Assembly (NCBI GenBank): GCA_015680685.1 | Contig: MNCI01004126.1 | Span: 565,456-629,455 of the forward strand | DNA: 64,000 nucleotides | Reading direction: 5' to 3' | Source of the DNA: Gnetum montanum | Taxonomy: Eukaryota; Streptophyta; Gnetopsida; Gnetales; Gnetaceae | In this document: piece by piece, positions 24,365 through 36,066 of the stretch | Layout: each line of letters begins with the position of its first letter | Position numbering within the stretch: the first letter of the stretch is position 1 | The notes under the pieces: model-generated | What the model was told of the DNA's origin: nothing | Databases searched by the model: none | What the model saw: only the letters and a program-made list of their open reading frames with translations | Position numbers and translations under genes: made by a program

Positions 24365-24610
24365 TTTTGTGTCTCAAAGACGTGTTCCAGTCTTCTACGT
24401 GGGCAGCGATTGGACCAACCAAGTGATGGTTGCATTGCAGAGAAATGCGCAAGCCTATTCCAAAATACGAAGAAGAGGAATCAATACTCAGCTGCCAAAG
24501 TTGCTGCTTCAGCCTAAGGTTCTAGACTTGCTTGAAGTTGGTCGCTCTAGGTCTATCATAGGGCCGAAAGACTCTCTGTCACCATCAGGCACGCCTGCTG
24601 CGTGTTAACA
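24365..24610 (+). pseudogene. Unrecognised coding-like segment after LRR fragment
   Basis: An open frame (24,369-24,608, about 79 residues) has balanced composition and continues the same strand as the four fragments before it. I recognise no domain. It may be another captured gene piece. The following 24,611-24,772 holds nothing that I can name. Confidence 0.3.
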
Positions 24611-24823
24611 TCAACAGTAACTTCCACGCTCACCGCACCACATTCACAACTACATCGAGGCTCTAATTGCAGAATACCCCATTTATTTTAATTAACTTTG
24701 GGTTTTGATATAAATTATTTAATTGCTGATGTAAGTTTGACAGCCCTTGGTTGTGTACCAAGTAAGGATTAATGTTGATTTAAAAATTTGTATATGCTAA
24801 GGAGTTATATTGGATAGTTATCC

Positions 24824-25080
24824 AATAGGACACTTGGCCACCATAGCTTTTATACAAAGGCCACTTGTCAACTACAACTTTTTTATCTCCACAATGGCCA
24901 CTTGTCAACTAAATGGGCCACTTGTCAATTGCATGGGACACTTGTCAACTACAACCTCTTTATCTCCACAAAGGCCACTTGTCAACTGCAACTTGTTTCT
25001 CTCCATGGTGAACACTTGGAAACTAAATGAAGGCACTTGGCAACTGAATGGGACACTTGTCACCCACAACTTTTTTATCT
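24824..25080 (+). repeat. Minisatellite with CCACTTGTCAACT core
   Basis: Nine degenerate copies of (G)GCCACTTGTCAACT occur, some followed by ACAACTTTTTTATCTCCAC and some by AAATGG only, so long and short units alternate. It lies just upstream of the TATA box, within the likely U3 of the LTR. Open frames across it are a by-product of the repeat. Confidence 0.75.
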
Positions 25081-25120
25081 CTATGGTGGTTATAACCACC
25101 CAAGATATTTTGTAACGTAC

Positions 25121-25130
25121 CTATAAAAAG
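25121..25130 (+). promoter_or_regulatory. TATA box of the plus-strand LTR
   Basis: CTATAAAAAG lies just after the minisatellite and about 1.3 kb before the PBS. It fits the U3/R boundary of an LTR, with transcription expected from about 25,155. No CAAT box is obvious. Confidence 0.55.
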
Positions 25131-26418
25131 GCTTCAAGGGTCAAGGAGGAAGAACATAAGGGAGGATCACATTTTTGGAAAAGACACTTGATCCATCACA
25201 CTTTTGGGAAGGCTACTAGCTAGCACTTGGGCTCTCACTTGGAGACACACTTTGCGTCTTGGGAGAAGAGAATTTTGTAAAGAAGAAAGTGTGAACAATT
25301 ACTTGTAAGATGGCTTGCTAGAGTAAAGATTTCAGCCTCTTTGTCATAGTCCTGTGAGTTATGTTTTATGTTTATTTTGTTTAGATTGTCTAGCTAGTGG
25401 TTTAAATAGTATCATCCTTGGCAAGTAATTTTGGGATTTTTAGATTGCTCTTATTGTTCTTGTTGCCCAATAGAAAATTTCTATTAAAATTTTGCCATAG
25501 AAGCGCTTGTGTTTAAAAGCCTTAAGAGCATTTTAGTAGTAAATTTTATTATTGTGAAATGTAGAAGAACTGCTATTGGGATTATTGTAGGAGAGCCTCT
25601 TCTTGTAGTCATGCCGTTGAATGATTCAATAGTCAAGAGAGTTCAAAAAATCTTTGGTATTTTGATGGGACCAGAATAGCTTCTTTTTATCTCTAAAGTG
25701 AATCTCCGTGGTATTTCAATCAGAAATTGTTAAGTCTTTTGAAGGTTCTGTTGAATGCAATTGTTGACATCCATTATCTAACCAAAATGGAGTCTCGTAC
25801 GTGGTAGTTTACGTAGCAATTTTTTGGTAGCATAGTAGGATTGTCCTGAGGAAATTGCTTATTTGAGCCTTGGAAGTTTGAACAATTCATAGATATTGAA
25901 TTTGGGATAGCTTTATTGCGAAGTGTTTACTTGTGTCATTTTACCTTGTTTAAATATTTGAGGTCCACACAAATCTACTTTCTTTTCTGTCTATTTCCAT
26001 TGAATCTTGCTCTATTTCTAGTTTTCTTGTGGAACTATCTCTTTCTCTGGGGAAAATTAGAGGTAGATTCACAGAGTTGTGCTCCAATGTTTTTACAAAA
26101 TTTTATTTGTTACAAGTAGGAATTATAAGGACCGTGTAGACTGGGCAATTGAACAAAATAGGAACTCTCAACAACTCATAGTACTTAGCAAAGTTGGCTG
26201 AATCTCTTTAAGACAAGTCATCTATAGTTTACACATAACACAATCGTTTCATTTTTCACAACCGCACGCCACAAAAGCACACACACATACTCACATTAAC
26301 TACTGAGTTTTATTTGGAGGTATCTGGGCCTTAGTGTTGCCAGAGACCAACAGGCACCTAAATCCTATTCGAGGACACTTGTTGGCGGTTGTGTCCCAAA
26401 CGGTCGCCAACAGTTCTT

Positions 26419-26436
26419 TTGGCGCTAGAAGGAGGG
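26419..26436 (+). other. Primer-binding site of plus-strand gypsy element
   Basis: TTGGCGCTAGAAGGAGGG follows the LTR end by a short spacer. TGGCGC-type sites complementary to tRNA 3' ends are usual in plant gypsy elements. The exact tRNA partner was not determined. Confidence 0.6.
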
Positions 26437-26537
26437 CTGAAAATTTAGCCTCGAGGTTCATAAGCCTTATAATTTTAGCAGATCAACAATTCTTTGTTAC
26501 TATAAAGGCTTAAGAAATTAAATACTATTTTTAGTTC

Positions 26538-27797
26538 ATGACCAAGAAGATTGATAGTTTGGAGAATTTAAAAGTTTCAAAAGCTATTCTAGATTCTAAC
26601 ACTAATTCTTCATCAGAAGAAGAAGAAAATAAAGATTTTGAATTGGGAACAAGTAGTGGAGTGAAAACTAGAAGATCAAGAAGATCACCCATTATATCTG
26701 GTTTATCGATTAGTAAGAGAAGATCTAGAAAGTATAAGAGTTCAATTATTCAAAGGAATAGGATGGCAAATCCTTGGCAAAGAGTTACACCATTAGGATT
26801 TCAAAATTATAATGATATTCCTAAAGTAGTTTACAAATATTTGCCTGAGCCTTTCATTATTGGAAAAGCTTATTTAGCTGAAGAATATATTCACATGTTT
26901 GAGTTAGCTTTAGCTCATGCAAATGTTCAACATCAAGATCAAGCTTGTAGGTTGTTTGTATCAAATCTAAAGGATATGACTCAGATTTGGTATTCAAACT
27001 TACCAAGTAATAGTATTACAAGTTGGGATGACATGAAGAATCTTTTCTTAGCCCAATTTGGTAATCAATTAGATCAACAATAACTATATTGTGGGCTAGT
27101 ACAAGCTAAGCAAGGAGTTAAAGAGTCAATTAGAGATTTTAACATCAAGTTTCAACGAATTTGTGGACTCTTTCAAAGACAATATAGACCATCAGAAGAA
27201 ATGCTTAAAGAAACTTATCTTAAGGCTGTCAACCCCAACATTTCAATTTGGTTAAGGAGAACTCCAAACTTAACTACACTAAATGACTACTTTAGTGAAG
27301 CTATACAGTTAGAAAAATAGTTGAACTTGAATCNCAAGACACTAAGTTAGTAGAAGATGAAGATGAAAGTGATCTTATTATGTCTAACTTTCTTGATATT
27401 GAATCTGATGATGAGTTATCTAGTGTTCACTATGCGAGTAAATCTTCTAGCAATGGATCTAGTGATACTTCTTCTCTATCAAGTTCTGAAGAAGATATGT
27501 CTTTAGATAAAGAATACAATAACAATGAGGAAAATGGATATAGTCTCCGATCAAAAGAAAGACTAACTACTTCTAGACCCCCAAATGTTATTACAGATCC
27601 ATCTACTAAGAGAAAAGCTTTTGAGCCAAATAGAAGAGATAAGAATAAAGGTAAAGACAATCAAGTAGAGCAAAGCACTCCAAATTAGTCTTTTAATAAA
27701 TGGATAAGGAAACCAGGCTTTATTGGTGATGGAGAGTATGATTTGATTGAAGACCTTAAACATGTCAAGGCCAATATTAGCTTTTATCAGTTGCTCT
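26538..27797 (+). pseudogene. gag of plus-strand gypsy element
   Basis: The frame opening at 26,538 (MTKKIDSLENLKVSKAI) runs to a TAA at 27,083 and continues in frame to about 27,320. It contains the capsid-type retrotransposon gag region: YLAEEYIHMFELALAHANV, then DQACRLFVSNLKDMTQIWYS, then WDDMKNLFLAQFGNQ, and after the stop LVQAKQGVKESIRDFNIKFQ. A Ser/Glu-rich linker follows (27,380-27,688). Near 27,740-27,795 comes EYDLIEDLKHVKANISFYQL, a phrase that precedes protease in plant gypsy polyproteins. One stop interrupts the capsid, and the linker needs a frame change. No zinc knuckle is seen. The gene is cut at 27,797 by unrelated DNA. Confidence 0.75.
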
Positions 27798-29140
27798 AAG
27801 AATATGCATTAAATAGGGCAACTAACCATGGAAAATGAAGCTCTGTGATTGGTTGGAAGGTTTGAGGTTAGATCCATAGTTCTGGGGTAAGTGAAAAATC
27901 AATTTTAGGCACTGGAAATGTAGAAAGTGGAGTTATTGATGTTTTAAACTTTGGGAGATGAAAGAAAAAGGTTGTTAATTTGATGTTATGGAAAACACAA
28001 ATTACATGATAAGGAGAATTACAAAATTTAACAATTAGGCACATGGAAGGTGAAAAATGATGTGGTTGTGTCCAACAAGTACAAGTCACAAAAGTTACAC
28101 AAGTGGATCCTCCCCATAGCTAGTGTCAACCTATGATGCCATTGTGTAACCATACCTAAAAATGTTTGTAGGCACTAAAGGGGTTGAATGTAGCGCATAC
28201 TTGTGAAACAAAACACACATGTTAAAACCACCAATTTAAAATAATAACTCTATGTGACATGAAATCAGAAGCTAGAATCACATGGACAGTGAGGTGAGAT
28301 GGACTATAGAAGGGATTCTATAAATTTGGACATGAGGTGTCATACTCAAGGAATAATGAATCCTTGTATGTTATGAATGGTTAAATAACCATGAGCCCTT
28401 CTTTATGAGATTCAAACCAATTCCAAACCATATTTTAGTAACATTGCATTGGTTCATCATTGTGGTTGAAAATCATAAGACTAGCAAAGTTGCAAGGAGT
28501 AACATCACTTGGCATTTTGTCAAAGGAAGAAGCTTATTAATGGCACTTTGTTGTTTCTTTGATGGAAGTACTAAGAAGCCACCAACCTTCAGGCATGGGT
28601 ACATGTCTTTCTAGTGGAATCTTTAGAAATTTATTCAGTGCCTTTTTATGTGACTCTTACTCCCATTTTTCATTAGATCTACAAGCATATAATTACAACC
28701 AAAGAAACATGATAGAACATATAGAAATGGCCAGAGAGAATCCACAAATTTTGTTGATGTCATACGCTTTACATTCGCCCTTGTTTCTTCACTCATTACT
28801 CTAGAGACAATGATTATGAATTTATTTTTAGTCTCATGGTGAAAAACAAAGCCATTATGATTAGAGTAACAACCTCTTATTAATGGAATGATTGGATGGA
28901 TGACGTGGTCTCACTATTTGAATAATCAGTCCCTTATGACTTGACAACATAGAGAAAATCTCATCTCAATGGACAACATGATTGTTTTATTCATAAGAAA
29001 GATTACATAATAAGAATATGAAAATAAAAAATAGAAAAAGTTGGAAGAAATAGCAAAAATTGTATCAAGAAATGAGAGAATGAAAAAAAATTGCAAAATA
29101 GAAAGATGAAAAACTCTTAAGAATCTTGAAGATTAAAATG
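27797..29140 (-). repeat. Spacer A of the non-autonomous unit
   Basis: It starts at GAATATGCATTAAAT and aligns by eye along its length with 36,067-37,400; its first 490 bases also match 43,771-44,268. Shared phrases include AACAAGTACAAGTCACAAAA and GAGGTGAGATGGACTATAGA. No reading frame is preserved among the copies, so it is probably non-coding. Confidence 0.7.
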
Positions 29141-29144
29141 AGTC

Positions 29145-29169
29145 GGGGGGGGGGGGGGGGGGGGGGNGG
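29145..29169. repeat. Poly(G) tract with undetermined base
   Basis: A run of about 25 G with one N at 29,167. The equivalent site in the next unit is a G run followed by 14 N. On the minus strand this is a poly(C) just after gag. Confidence 0.8.
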
Positions 29170-29189
29170 TGTGGTTGACCCCCACAACT

Positions 29190-31600
29190 AAATATTTTGC
29201 AATGAAAAGGATTAATAAGTGCATAGATAGTATCTATGCATGTATAGAACATTGGTAACCATTCATGCCCAGGCCACTGGGTGTCTATTGGTGTTATGGT
29301 GGCTAGGTAGACAAATTATTGGTCACATGAATGGTAAATGTATGGTGGATTAGGGTATGAGGTGTGTTAATGTTATGGATGTTTGGCTCACGAGTGCACC
29401 CTTGATTATGATATGGTATGCATGGACTTGTTGGTCTCCCCACATTGTTAGATTCATTGTTTTGGTTTGGAAATGGAGGAATGATGGATGGTGGCCCTTG
29501 CATAAGATTAGAGGACGATGATTGTGAAACGGGAGGCACTGCACTAGATTGGCATTGGGATAGTTTGGATGATGTGGTAGGTCCATGGATGGCTTCCTTT
29601 AGCCTACGACCTTTTCTAGAGAAAAGACATTTTCAATGTGGTAGTTAAGACTTACCAGTGTTAGCATATCTATGCACATTTGTAGCACAAGTGACATTCA
29701 TTTGTTGATATTGTGATGCTAAACCTTCCTGTGTTGCTAGCAGTGGCGTATAATGAGTTGGTGTATGAGAATATTGAGGGTAAGATGGGTGGTAAGAGGT
29801 GCAAGGTGGTGATCCCTTAGGGTATCTCATGGGTTGATGGTACTTGAGAGAGTGCTAATGGTAATTTGAAGTAGAGGATGTAGAACTAGTTCAAGAAATA
29901 GGATGTTGAACATAATATCCATATGATTTTGGTAGATAGGAAGGATAGGGTTGATTTGGTAGTGGTCTCCTCCACGATTGTGGTTTTTGCCACTTTGGTT
30001 GAGAACTATGTTGAGGCTAGTAATAAGTCCCCCTAGGATAGTACAATTGGTTGTGGGGCTATCTATGATTACCATGAGGAAAAGGAAATCTCTTTGCCAT
30101 GTGCTTCTATACAAACTTCAAATTTAATGTACCTTCCCGATACTCATGTAGATGTAACAAGATTGGGCATGGCCCTTTGGATGTTCATATATGTAGATGT
30201 CACATCCATTATCTTCATCTGTGGTTGAGTCTATAGCCTCACTTTCTTCAGCCATTTTTCCTATTTGCTGAAAAGTGTTAGCTATTTCTTAGTTCTATAT
30301 CCTTTGTTTATCCTGATCACTTGGCTTGTTTTACATGATCCTCTCCTTGACCATCTCAATGAGAGTTTTAATGTTTTCATATATCCATTTGGACATCCTA
30401 TTAAACTTTGCTTCAAGTTCATCAATAGACTTCTGTATCGGCAAGGTCTATTGCGGGATTAGCTTATCAAGGGCAGTTTCTTTCTCCTTACAATAGATAT
30501 GGACCTTCTTCTTTTGAAGAGTTGAGTCCCACTGATAACATTCTCCCATTTACATATCTCACATTCTTCTTTTGCCACATGTTCAATTAGTTCTCAGATT
30601 TGATGGGTTTGTAGTTCGTATAATTGAGTTGGGGCATACATCCCAAGGGTCTCTCTTATTTTATTATGACGCTCACCTATGATGTGGAAAAGTTTCCTTT
30701 CCTTAAAGAAATCATGTCTTGGGCATTGATTCAGTAGGAAATAATATTTATCTAGGGCCATGTCCAAATTTTTGTGTTGTTCTTGCTTCCATCCTTGGAT
30801 CTATCTCCTTCGGTTGGACATCCATGCATAGGTTTGGTATTTCTTGTTAAAGAGTTCCAACATTGTGGACCACCAAAAAATTGTATTTGGTTTCAACAAT
30901 TAATACCACACTTTGGCTCTATGGATTAGTGTCCTAGGAAAGAGCTTAATCTTATAGGCATCATGGAAGGCTTGTAAATGATGTTGTGGATCTGAATCAT
31001 AGCCTCCTACAAATTTAGGAATATTATTCATATCAAGCCTAGGTAGGTGACTCTTTTTATGATTCTTGCAAGATATATTAACTTCCTCCATGATCTACAT
31101 CATGCTCGTAGTGGCCAACAAGGGTTCATCATCATTAAAGAGGTTGTGAGGGAAATTCCTATTCGGTTGATAGTGATAATTTTATTTATGCTCATGTTGA
31201 TATCTTTGATTACTTTTGTGGGTTAAACTTCTATTTTTATTCCACACTGTTAGTGGAGCTATATCTCCATACCTACGTACATCTTCATTAGAACTAGATG
31301 TGGAAGGAGAAGAGGAAGAGTAGGAAGTGAAAGGATTGCCATGGCTTCTATGGTGTTTCACAAGGTTCCTTGATTTATCTTTTCTAGGGTTCAAGGAGGT
31401 CTTAGGCCTTGAGGCCTCCCCTAGAATAGGACTTATTTCATCTCCTCTAGGATTACCTACCTTAGGTGAATGTAGTCTTTGAGTGTTGTTTGGGTGGTCA
31501 TGAACATAAGAAACCCTTGCATGAAGTTGGTTACTCCAATTTTCTTAACGATATATCTCGTTAGTTCTCTAATGAATGTTTTCATTATACAATGCATTAT
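29190..31600 (-). pseudogene. gag A of the non-autonomous unit
   Basis: The capsid-like region is at 31,091-30,900 and beyond: NIPKFVGGYDSDPQHHLQAF, then KIKLFPRTLIHRAKVWY, the usual 'F.G.. DP..HL..F ... LFP.SL.. A..W' pattern of plant gypsy gag. It continues with LFNKKYQTYAWM and LDKYYFLLNQCPRHDFFKER. Ser-rich N-terminal sequence lies at 31,394-31,182. A proline/asparagine-rich C-terminal part (about 30,110-29,300) ends before the poly(C) tract. Stops and small shifts are frequent. The PBS and LTR lie directly upstream. The copy at 37,433-39,545 aligns along most of its length. Confidence 0.65.
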
Positions 31601-31721
31601 TGCTTATGAAAGAGACATTGTTGTTGGTTTATGATGTGTGTGATTCAATATTTACTAAAATATATATTGTTAATATCTTTATAGCAATTATGTATAATAT
31701 AACTAATGTAGATAACTAGCA

Positions 31722-31742
31722 CCATCCCCAGCAACGGTGCCA
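31722..31742 (-). other. Primer-binding site of the TGATGAG family
   Basis: On the minus strand it reads TGGCACCGTTGCTGGGGATG, one base after the LTR end CATCA. This resembles the TGGCGCCGTTGCCGGGG site of Athila-type elements. It fixes the orientation of the whole family as minus and marks 31,744 as an exact LTR edge. Confidence 0.8.
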
Positions 31743-31743
31743 A

Positions 31744-32670
31744 TGATGAGTGGTGAGGTACGCCTATGCCCAACCATACAAATCACAAGTGTTCATGAAT
31801 GATCCATTCAAATTCCATGGATGGGAATAGTTGTGCATCTAAATCATTATGTCTCGATCATAGTTCACTATCTTCCCACTTGGACTAGTGGTAGCTTTGT
31901 CATGTATGGTTTAGTCAAAGTGAGGTATATGAAGTTGTCTAATCCTATGTTACTCCTAATGGTAATAAATAGATAATTAATTAAGCTAATGAATAGTAGG
32001 AAGTAAAATCTAAACTAGCCTATGTATGATGAATATCCATTTCTAATCATCTGCAAACACCTTGGACTTTCTATGACCATCGTTGGAGTTACCAAGCATA
32101 TGTCACTAGGTTTTCCAAATAATACACTACTAGATTACCAAGTAATTACACTTAAACACTCATTATTAGACATACTCATTCTGCTTAATGATAGGAATAG
32201 TAAAGAGTAATAAATGGAAATATTAAGAAAAATAGTAAATAATTAAACAATTAACAATTAAAAGAAATAATCATCTAAGTGGATGCTGTAATGATGGAAG
32301 TAATCACAATCTTTATTTTCAATCATGTAATGTGTCCAAGTATGTCACACTCAAATAAGAGTGCCATACAATTACAAACATCACACTGCAGGCATGCATT
32401 GGGACTAATAGAACATGAATTCAAAAATCTAAGAAGCACTATCAAAAATTGACAACTAAAACTATCTCCCAACCATGCACCCAAATGTTGTATTTATAGG
32501 CTAGCACAAAAAAGATGATATCAAATATCTGACATTATTTCTTGGGATCCAAACACAATGATGACTCATCATAGCCCCATGACTTAATGAAAACTCATCC
32601 TTGAGTTAAAAAAAAATGAGGAACAAGTTCTTTACAAAAAATGTTGGGAAGGTATGGAATTATTAATTGA
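31744..32670 (-). repeat. LTR copy 3 (TGATGAG family)
   Basis: The left edge (TGATGAGTGGTGAGG) is fixed by the PBS. The right edge near 32,670 is inferred from where similarity to LTR copy 1 stops. The length is about 0.93 kb. It serves as 5' LTR for gag A and as 3' LTR for the unit with accessory ORF copy 3. Confidence 0.7.
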
Positions 32671-32699
32671 CTTAGACAAACAAAAAAATGGACTTATAC

Positions 32700-35479
32700 A
32701 TGTTGTAGTGGTGTTTTTACAAAATTAGGACACAAAATTACAAAACATAAAACTAGGGAAGGTCATGTAGTTCTCGAAGGTGGGGGCTCCTCCATTGGTC
32801 ACTTCCTTTTATTGCTAGGTTTCTAGAATTTGTAATGGTTAAGGAGCCCCTACAAATTTTCTTCCTCCATTTGTGGATCCTGTACCATCTAGGCTACTAA
32901 ACTAATGTGTGCTAGCACTAGTACATCCCAAGGACATGGTAGCTGTAGAAACATTTTGTTGGCCTTCACATACTAGGCCACAAACTATCGTCGCTCTTGT
33001 TTGAAAGCCCTAGCCTTGCTTTGAGTTCATGATAATTTGTGAGTCTCCTGGCCAGGTCTAAAGTGACATCTTTCTATCCATGTTAGTAGGCTTTGACCAC
33101 CTTAAATTCTAAGTTTGCTATGTGAAGTTTCTAAAAAGAAAATTTTTTGTTCACAAACTCTTTCTCGTATAGGGTATAGGTGGCTTCTACCTAGTTTTCT
33201 AGCTTGCTTCTGGGCTAACATACTGTTAACATGGCAAGGTTGGCATATGTGAGGTTAGCCAATGTCATGTATTCCTTCAAATCCTCAATTTGTAGGTCTT
33301 TATTCTTTACTGTTGCTTGATGGACTAGTGCATAGCTATCTAGAATTGGTTGCCACTCAATATCTTGTATTATCATGGAGCCAATGTGGGGTTTGACCAT
33401 CTATATTTCCTTCTTGTTTATTTGCTTGTACATGCCTACCTAGTTGTAAAAGTTCTTTTTCAGCTTCTCATCCTTCTTGGCCTCATTTTCCCACATGCTT
33501 ATTTCAATTGTTGACTTCTATCGAATGGTGCAGACCTCATCCATTGACAGGGTTCTATTTTCCTTGGCTAATCTGCTGATATCCTAGTTGACCCTCATCA
33601 GTTGTTCCCTTAATTGATGGATGCTTTCTTCCAGAATATTATTTTTTTGTTCATCAGTGGTTAACCTAAAATTCTTTGCTATGAGCTGTTTATTCTCTTC
33701 CTTAGTGGTGGTCAGTGCCTTTTTATGAGCATATGATTATGCTTCTATAATAGAGGCATTCCAAACCACCTTCTCCTTTTCTTACTTTACAATGTTATTC
33801 TCCTTGGTCAACTTGATTAGCTACTCTATTTTGAATTGCTCCACTGGTTAGGTGTAATAAATTGGACAAGATCCCGTCTTTTAGCTCTTATGATGGCCAG
33901 CTCTTATTGTAATCATTATCCTTTTTCTTTTGCATGCTTTGCCTTGCTCTAAGCCATAACTAGCTTTTCTTTAGTGGCTATGAGGTCTGATTGTGCTATA
34001 GTGACATCACTGGGGATGTCATTATCACTTGCCTTATCTGTAGTAGTCAATATAACACATCCTCATGTGCCATAAGAATCATTAAATTCTTAGCTAGCAT
34101 TTGTGAATCTTTGGTCCCAATCAGATCTAGTGGGGACACAATAGGCACGTCGAAGGATTCTTTGATGTGATTAGTAATCACTTCTGCTTCACCTACTGCA
34201 TCCTAATGTTGCATTACCACCACTTTGGCACCTTATTCTATTTCAAGCATTACCTAGAAAGATGTGACATTTCTAGAGATTTGTCTAAACTACTAGGATT
34301 CTCCTCTTGATTGTAGTGAGATTTTCCCTCTTTCTAGATCGATTGAAATGGTGGGCTGCACCTCATCTAAAACTATGAAGAGGCTTGATTCCTATTTACT
34401 TACCCAATTGAGCATTTCAGTAATTTTCTACAAATGGCTCTTTAAGGGTCTATAGTCTTATGATGGCAGTGGTAGAGCTTGTGCTTCAAGGTGCTATTCA
34501 AGCTCTCATTCTACTTCTTTTTCTAGTTTGACTTCCTTCTCTCATTCTTTCTCTTCACAAAGGTCTTTCCTTGAAGCTGTAGGTTTGAAAAGCTCAGTGA
34601 AGGAAACATTTTGAGCCTTACTATGGATGCCATTCATGTACCTCAAGATTCTAGTGCATTTTCATAGCTTTCTAATTAGGCCAAGGAATGGAAGTGTTGT
34701 CTTCCCTACCTTTTCTCCTCGAAGCACCTTTGAATCTCTATACAATATAGTTGGGGAAAGTTGGCTGCATACTTGCCCATTAGGACAACACTTCCCTTGG
34801 CTACATAGGTGGAGATTTAGTTGAGCTCTTTGGTGGGAAAGAGATGATATGTCCCTATTTTGAAATAGGTTCTATCTTCTAGAGTCAATTCATGATATGC
34901 TTTTTCATCCTTATTATATGCCTACCTTAGCCACACCTTTCTTATGTTAGGGTCAGATCTTGTAGATGGATGGGCTAACTTAGCTCCTTCATTTGGAAAA
35001 TGTAGGGCTTTGGTGATTACTTTATGCAAGAAGTCAACATTGACTTTGCAAATGTTGAAAGTGGTGCCTTCCTCGTTATGCTAGAATTGGTATGTTTCTC
35101 CAAGATACCACTTTCAATTGTCTAAAAGAATAGGCCACAAAGGAAATACTTGAAGTTGTGTTTGAAATGCTTTTAGAGAAAACTCCACAAATGGGTTGAA
35201 GTTCATCTCCACGATGACCATGGTCAATATGGATTTTTCTTGAATGGCCTCTAGGAATTCAGGGAACAATGTGAGGTGTTGTCCTTGGGTGGGGGCCTGT
35301 AGTTTTGTAGCCTCTTCTTGGATAGATTGTTTAATGATAGGAGCCTCTTGATGAATGTTGAATGATTGGGCTTCCTACTCCTCATGCTCCATATGTTTGC
35401 CTTGTTGGCCTTCACCACCTCGTGGGTGCTTGCCTGCTTGCTATGAAGGTTCTTCTTGTGCTCCTCTTTGTCGGGCCAT
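32700..35479 (-). pseudogene. Retrotransposon accessory ORF, copy 3
   Basis: The start ATG at 35,479 opens MARQRGAQ and is supported by similar starts in copies 1 and 4. The N-terminal half (about 35,300-34,650) reads FLEAIQEKSILTMVIVEMNF, then PLWPILL, WYLGETYQF, FPNEGAKLAHPSTRSDPNIR and TYFKIGTYHLFPTKELNQIS. The C-terminal half (about 33,950-32,900) is Glu/Lys/Leu rich, including ENRTLSMDEV and DLKEYMTLANLTYANLAML, and looks like a long coiled coil. Several TAG/TAA codons and frameshifts break it. It lies between spacer B and the 3' LTR, in sense orientation. I do not recognise a named domain; it resembles the putative gypsy-type accessory proteins annotated in plants. Confidence 0.6.
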
Positions 35480-36066
35480 CTACAATCAATCAAAGATAAA
35501 ATGTTACTAAGGTGTTGTTATTTAGCATTAAAAGGTTTATATCTTATGCTTACCTTAGTATCATTAAGTTCATATGATTATAGAGTTAGAAAAATTATCA
35601 AAAAAATTCCACCATAAAGAATGTTCATCCTTTGTAGTTAATTCCCTTTTCCTTAGATGTGACTTGTTGTGACAGTTATGCTTCCTTGGTTGGAAACATT
35701 AGGGTTTCTAGCATTAATATGATTGATTATTCATTATAATTCCTAAATTTTTTAACACTCTTACCTTTGTAATACCCTCCAAGAAATAACAAATTTTGAA
35801 AAATTGATGTAAGTTTTCCATGCAAGTAGCCATCCACAACTAACTTGAACACTCTAGGTTCAGACAAGTTTAGATGGCCCAAAAATTGGAGCTGTAAAGA
35901 GATAAACATCACAAGTAGAAATTGGTTATGTAGAGCTCTGAGTTATGAAAGAAAATTTGAAAAAATCTACTAGTTGCAAATGATGAGAATGAAGTTTGGG
36001 CATCATGGGGGTCATGTATATAGGTTTTGTGAGACCCGATATCAGGTAGTCAATATCAGGGTCCAA
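35480..36066. other. 5' flank of accessory ORF copy 3
   Basis: Non-coding sequence shared with 43,157-43,770. Both copies contain AAGTTCATATGATTA, TAGAAATTGGTTATGTAGAG and a short ATATAGGTTT box near 36,020 or 43,695. On the minus strand this would be the leader of the accessory ORF. The 43.7-kb copy has an extra tandem copy of a roughly 33-base phrase (AATATTNAGTATYCAAT). Confidence 0.5.

Larger units (their letters stand above)
24773..26412 (+). repeat. Putative 5' LTR of plus-strand gypsy element
   Basis: The right edge is supported: it ends GTCGCCAACA at 26,412, seven bases before a PBS-like TTGGCGCTAGAAGGAGGG (26,419-26,436). The left edge is a guess at TGTTGATT (24,773), because no second LTR is available for comparison. 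It contains the minisatellite at 24,824-25,080 and a TATA box at 25,122. Confidence 0.45.
24773..27797 (+). mobile_element. Plus-strand Ty3/gypsy element, 5' part
   Basis: LTR-like sequence with repeats and a TATA box is followed by a PBS-like site and a gag gene, all on the plus strand. The pol part is not seen: at about 27,797 the sequence switches abruptly to the minus-strand chain of another family. The rest of this element was therefore either deleted or displaced beyond the nested insertions to the right. No 3' LTR was found in the window. Confidence 0.6.

Noticed and set aside
24810-25115. 101-residue open frame over the CACTTG repeats
   Set aside because: It lies in a minisatellite upstream of a TATA box within an LTR; no homology.
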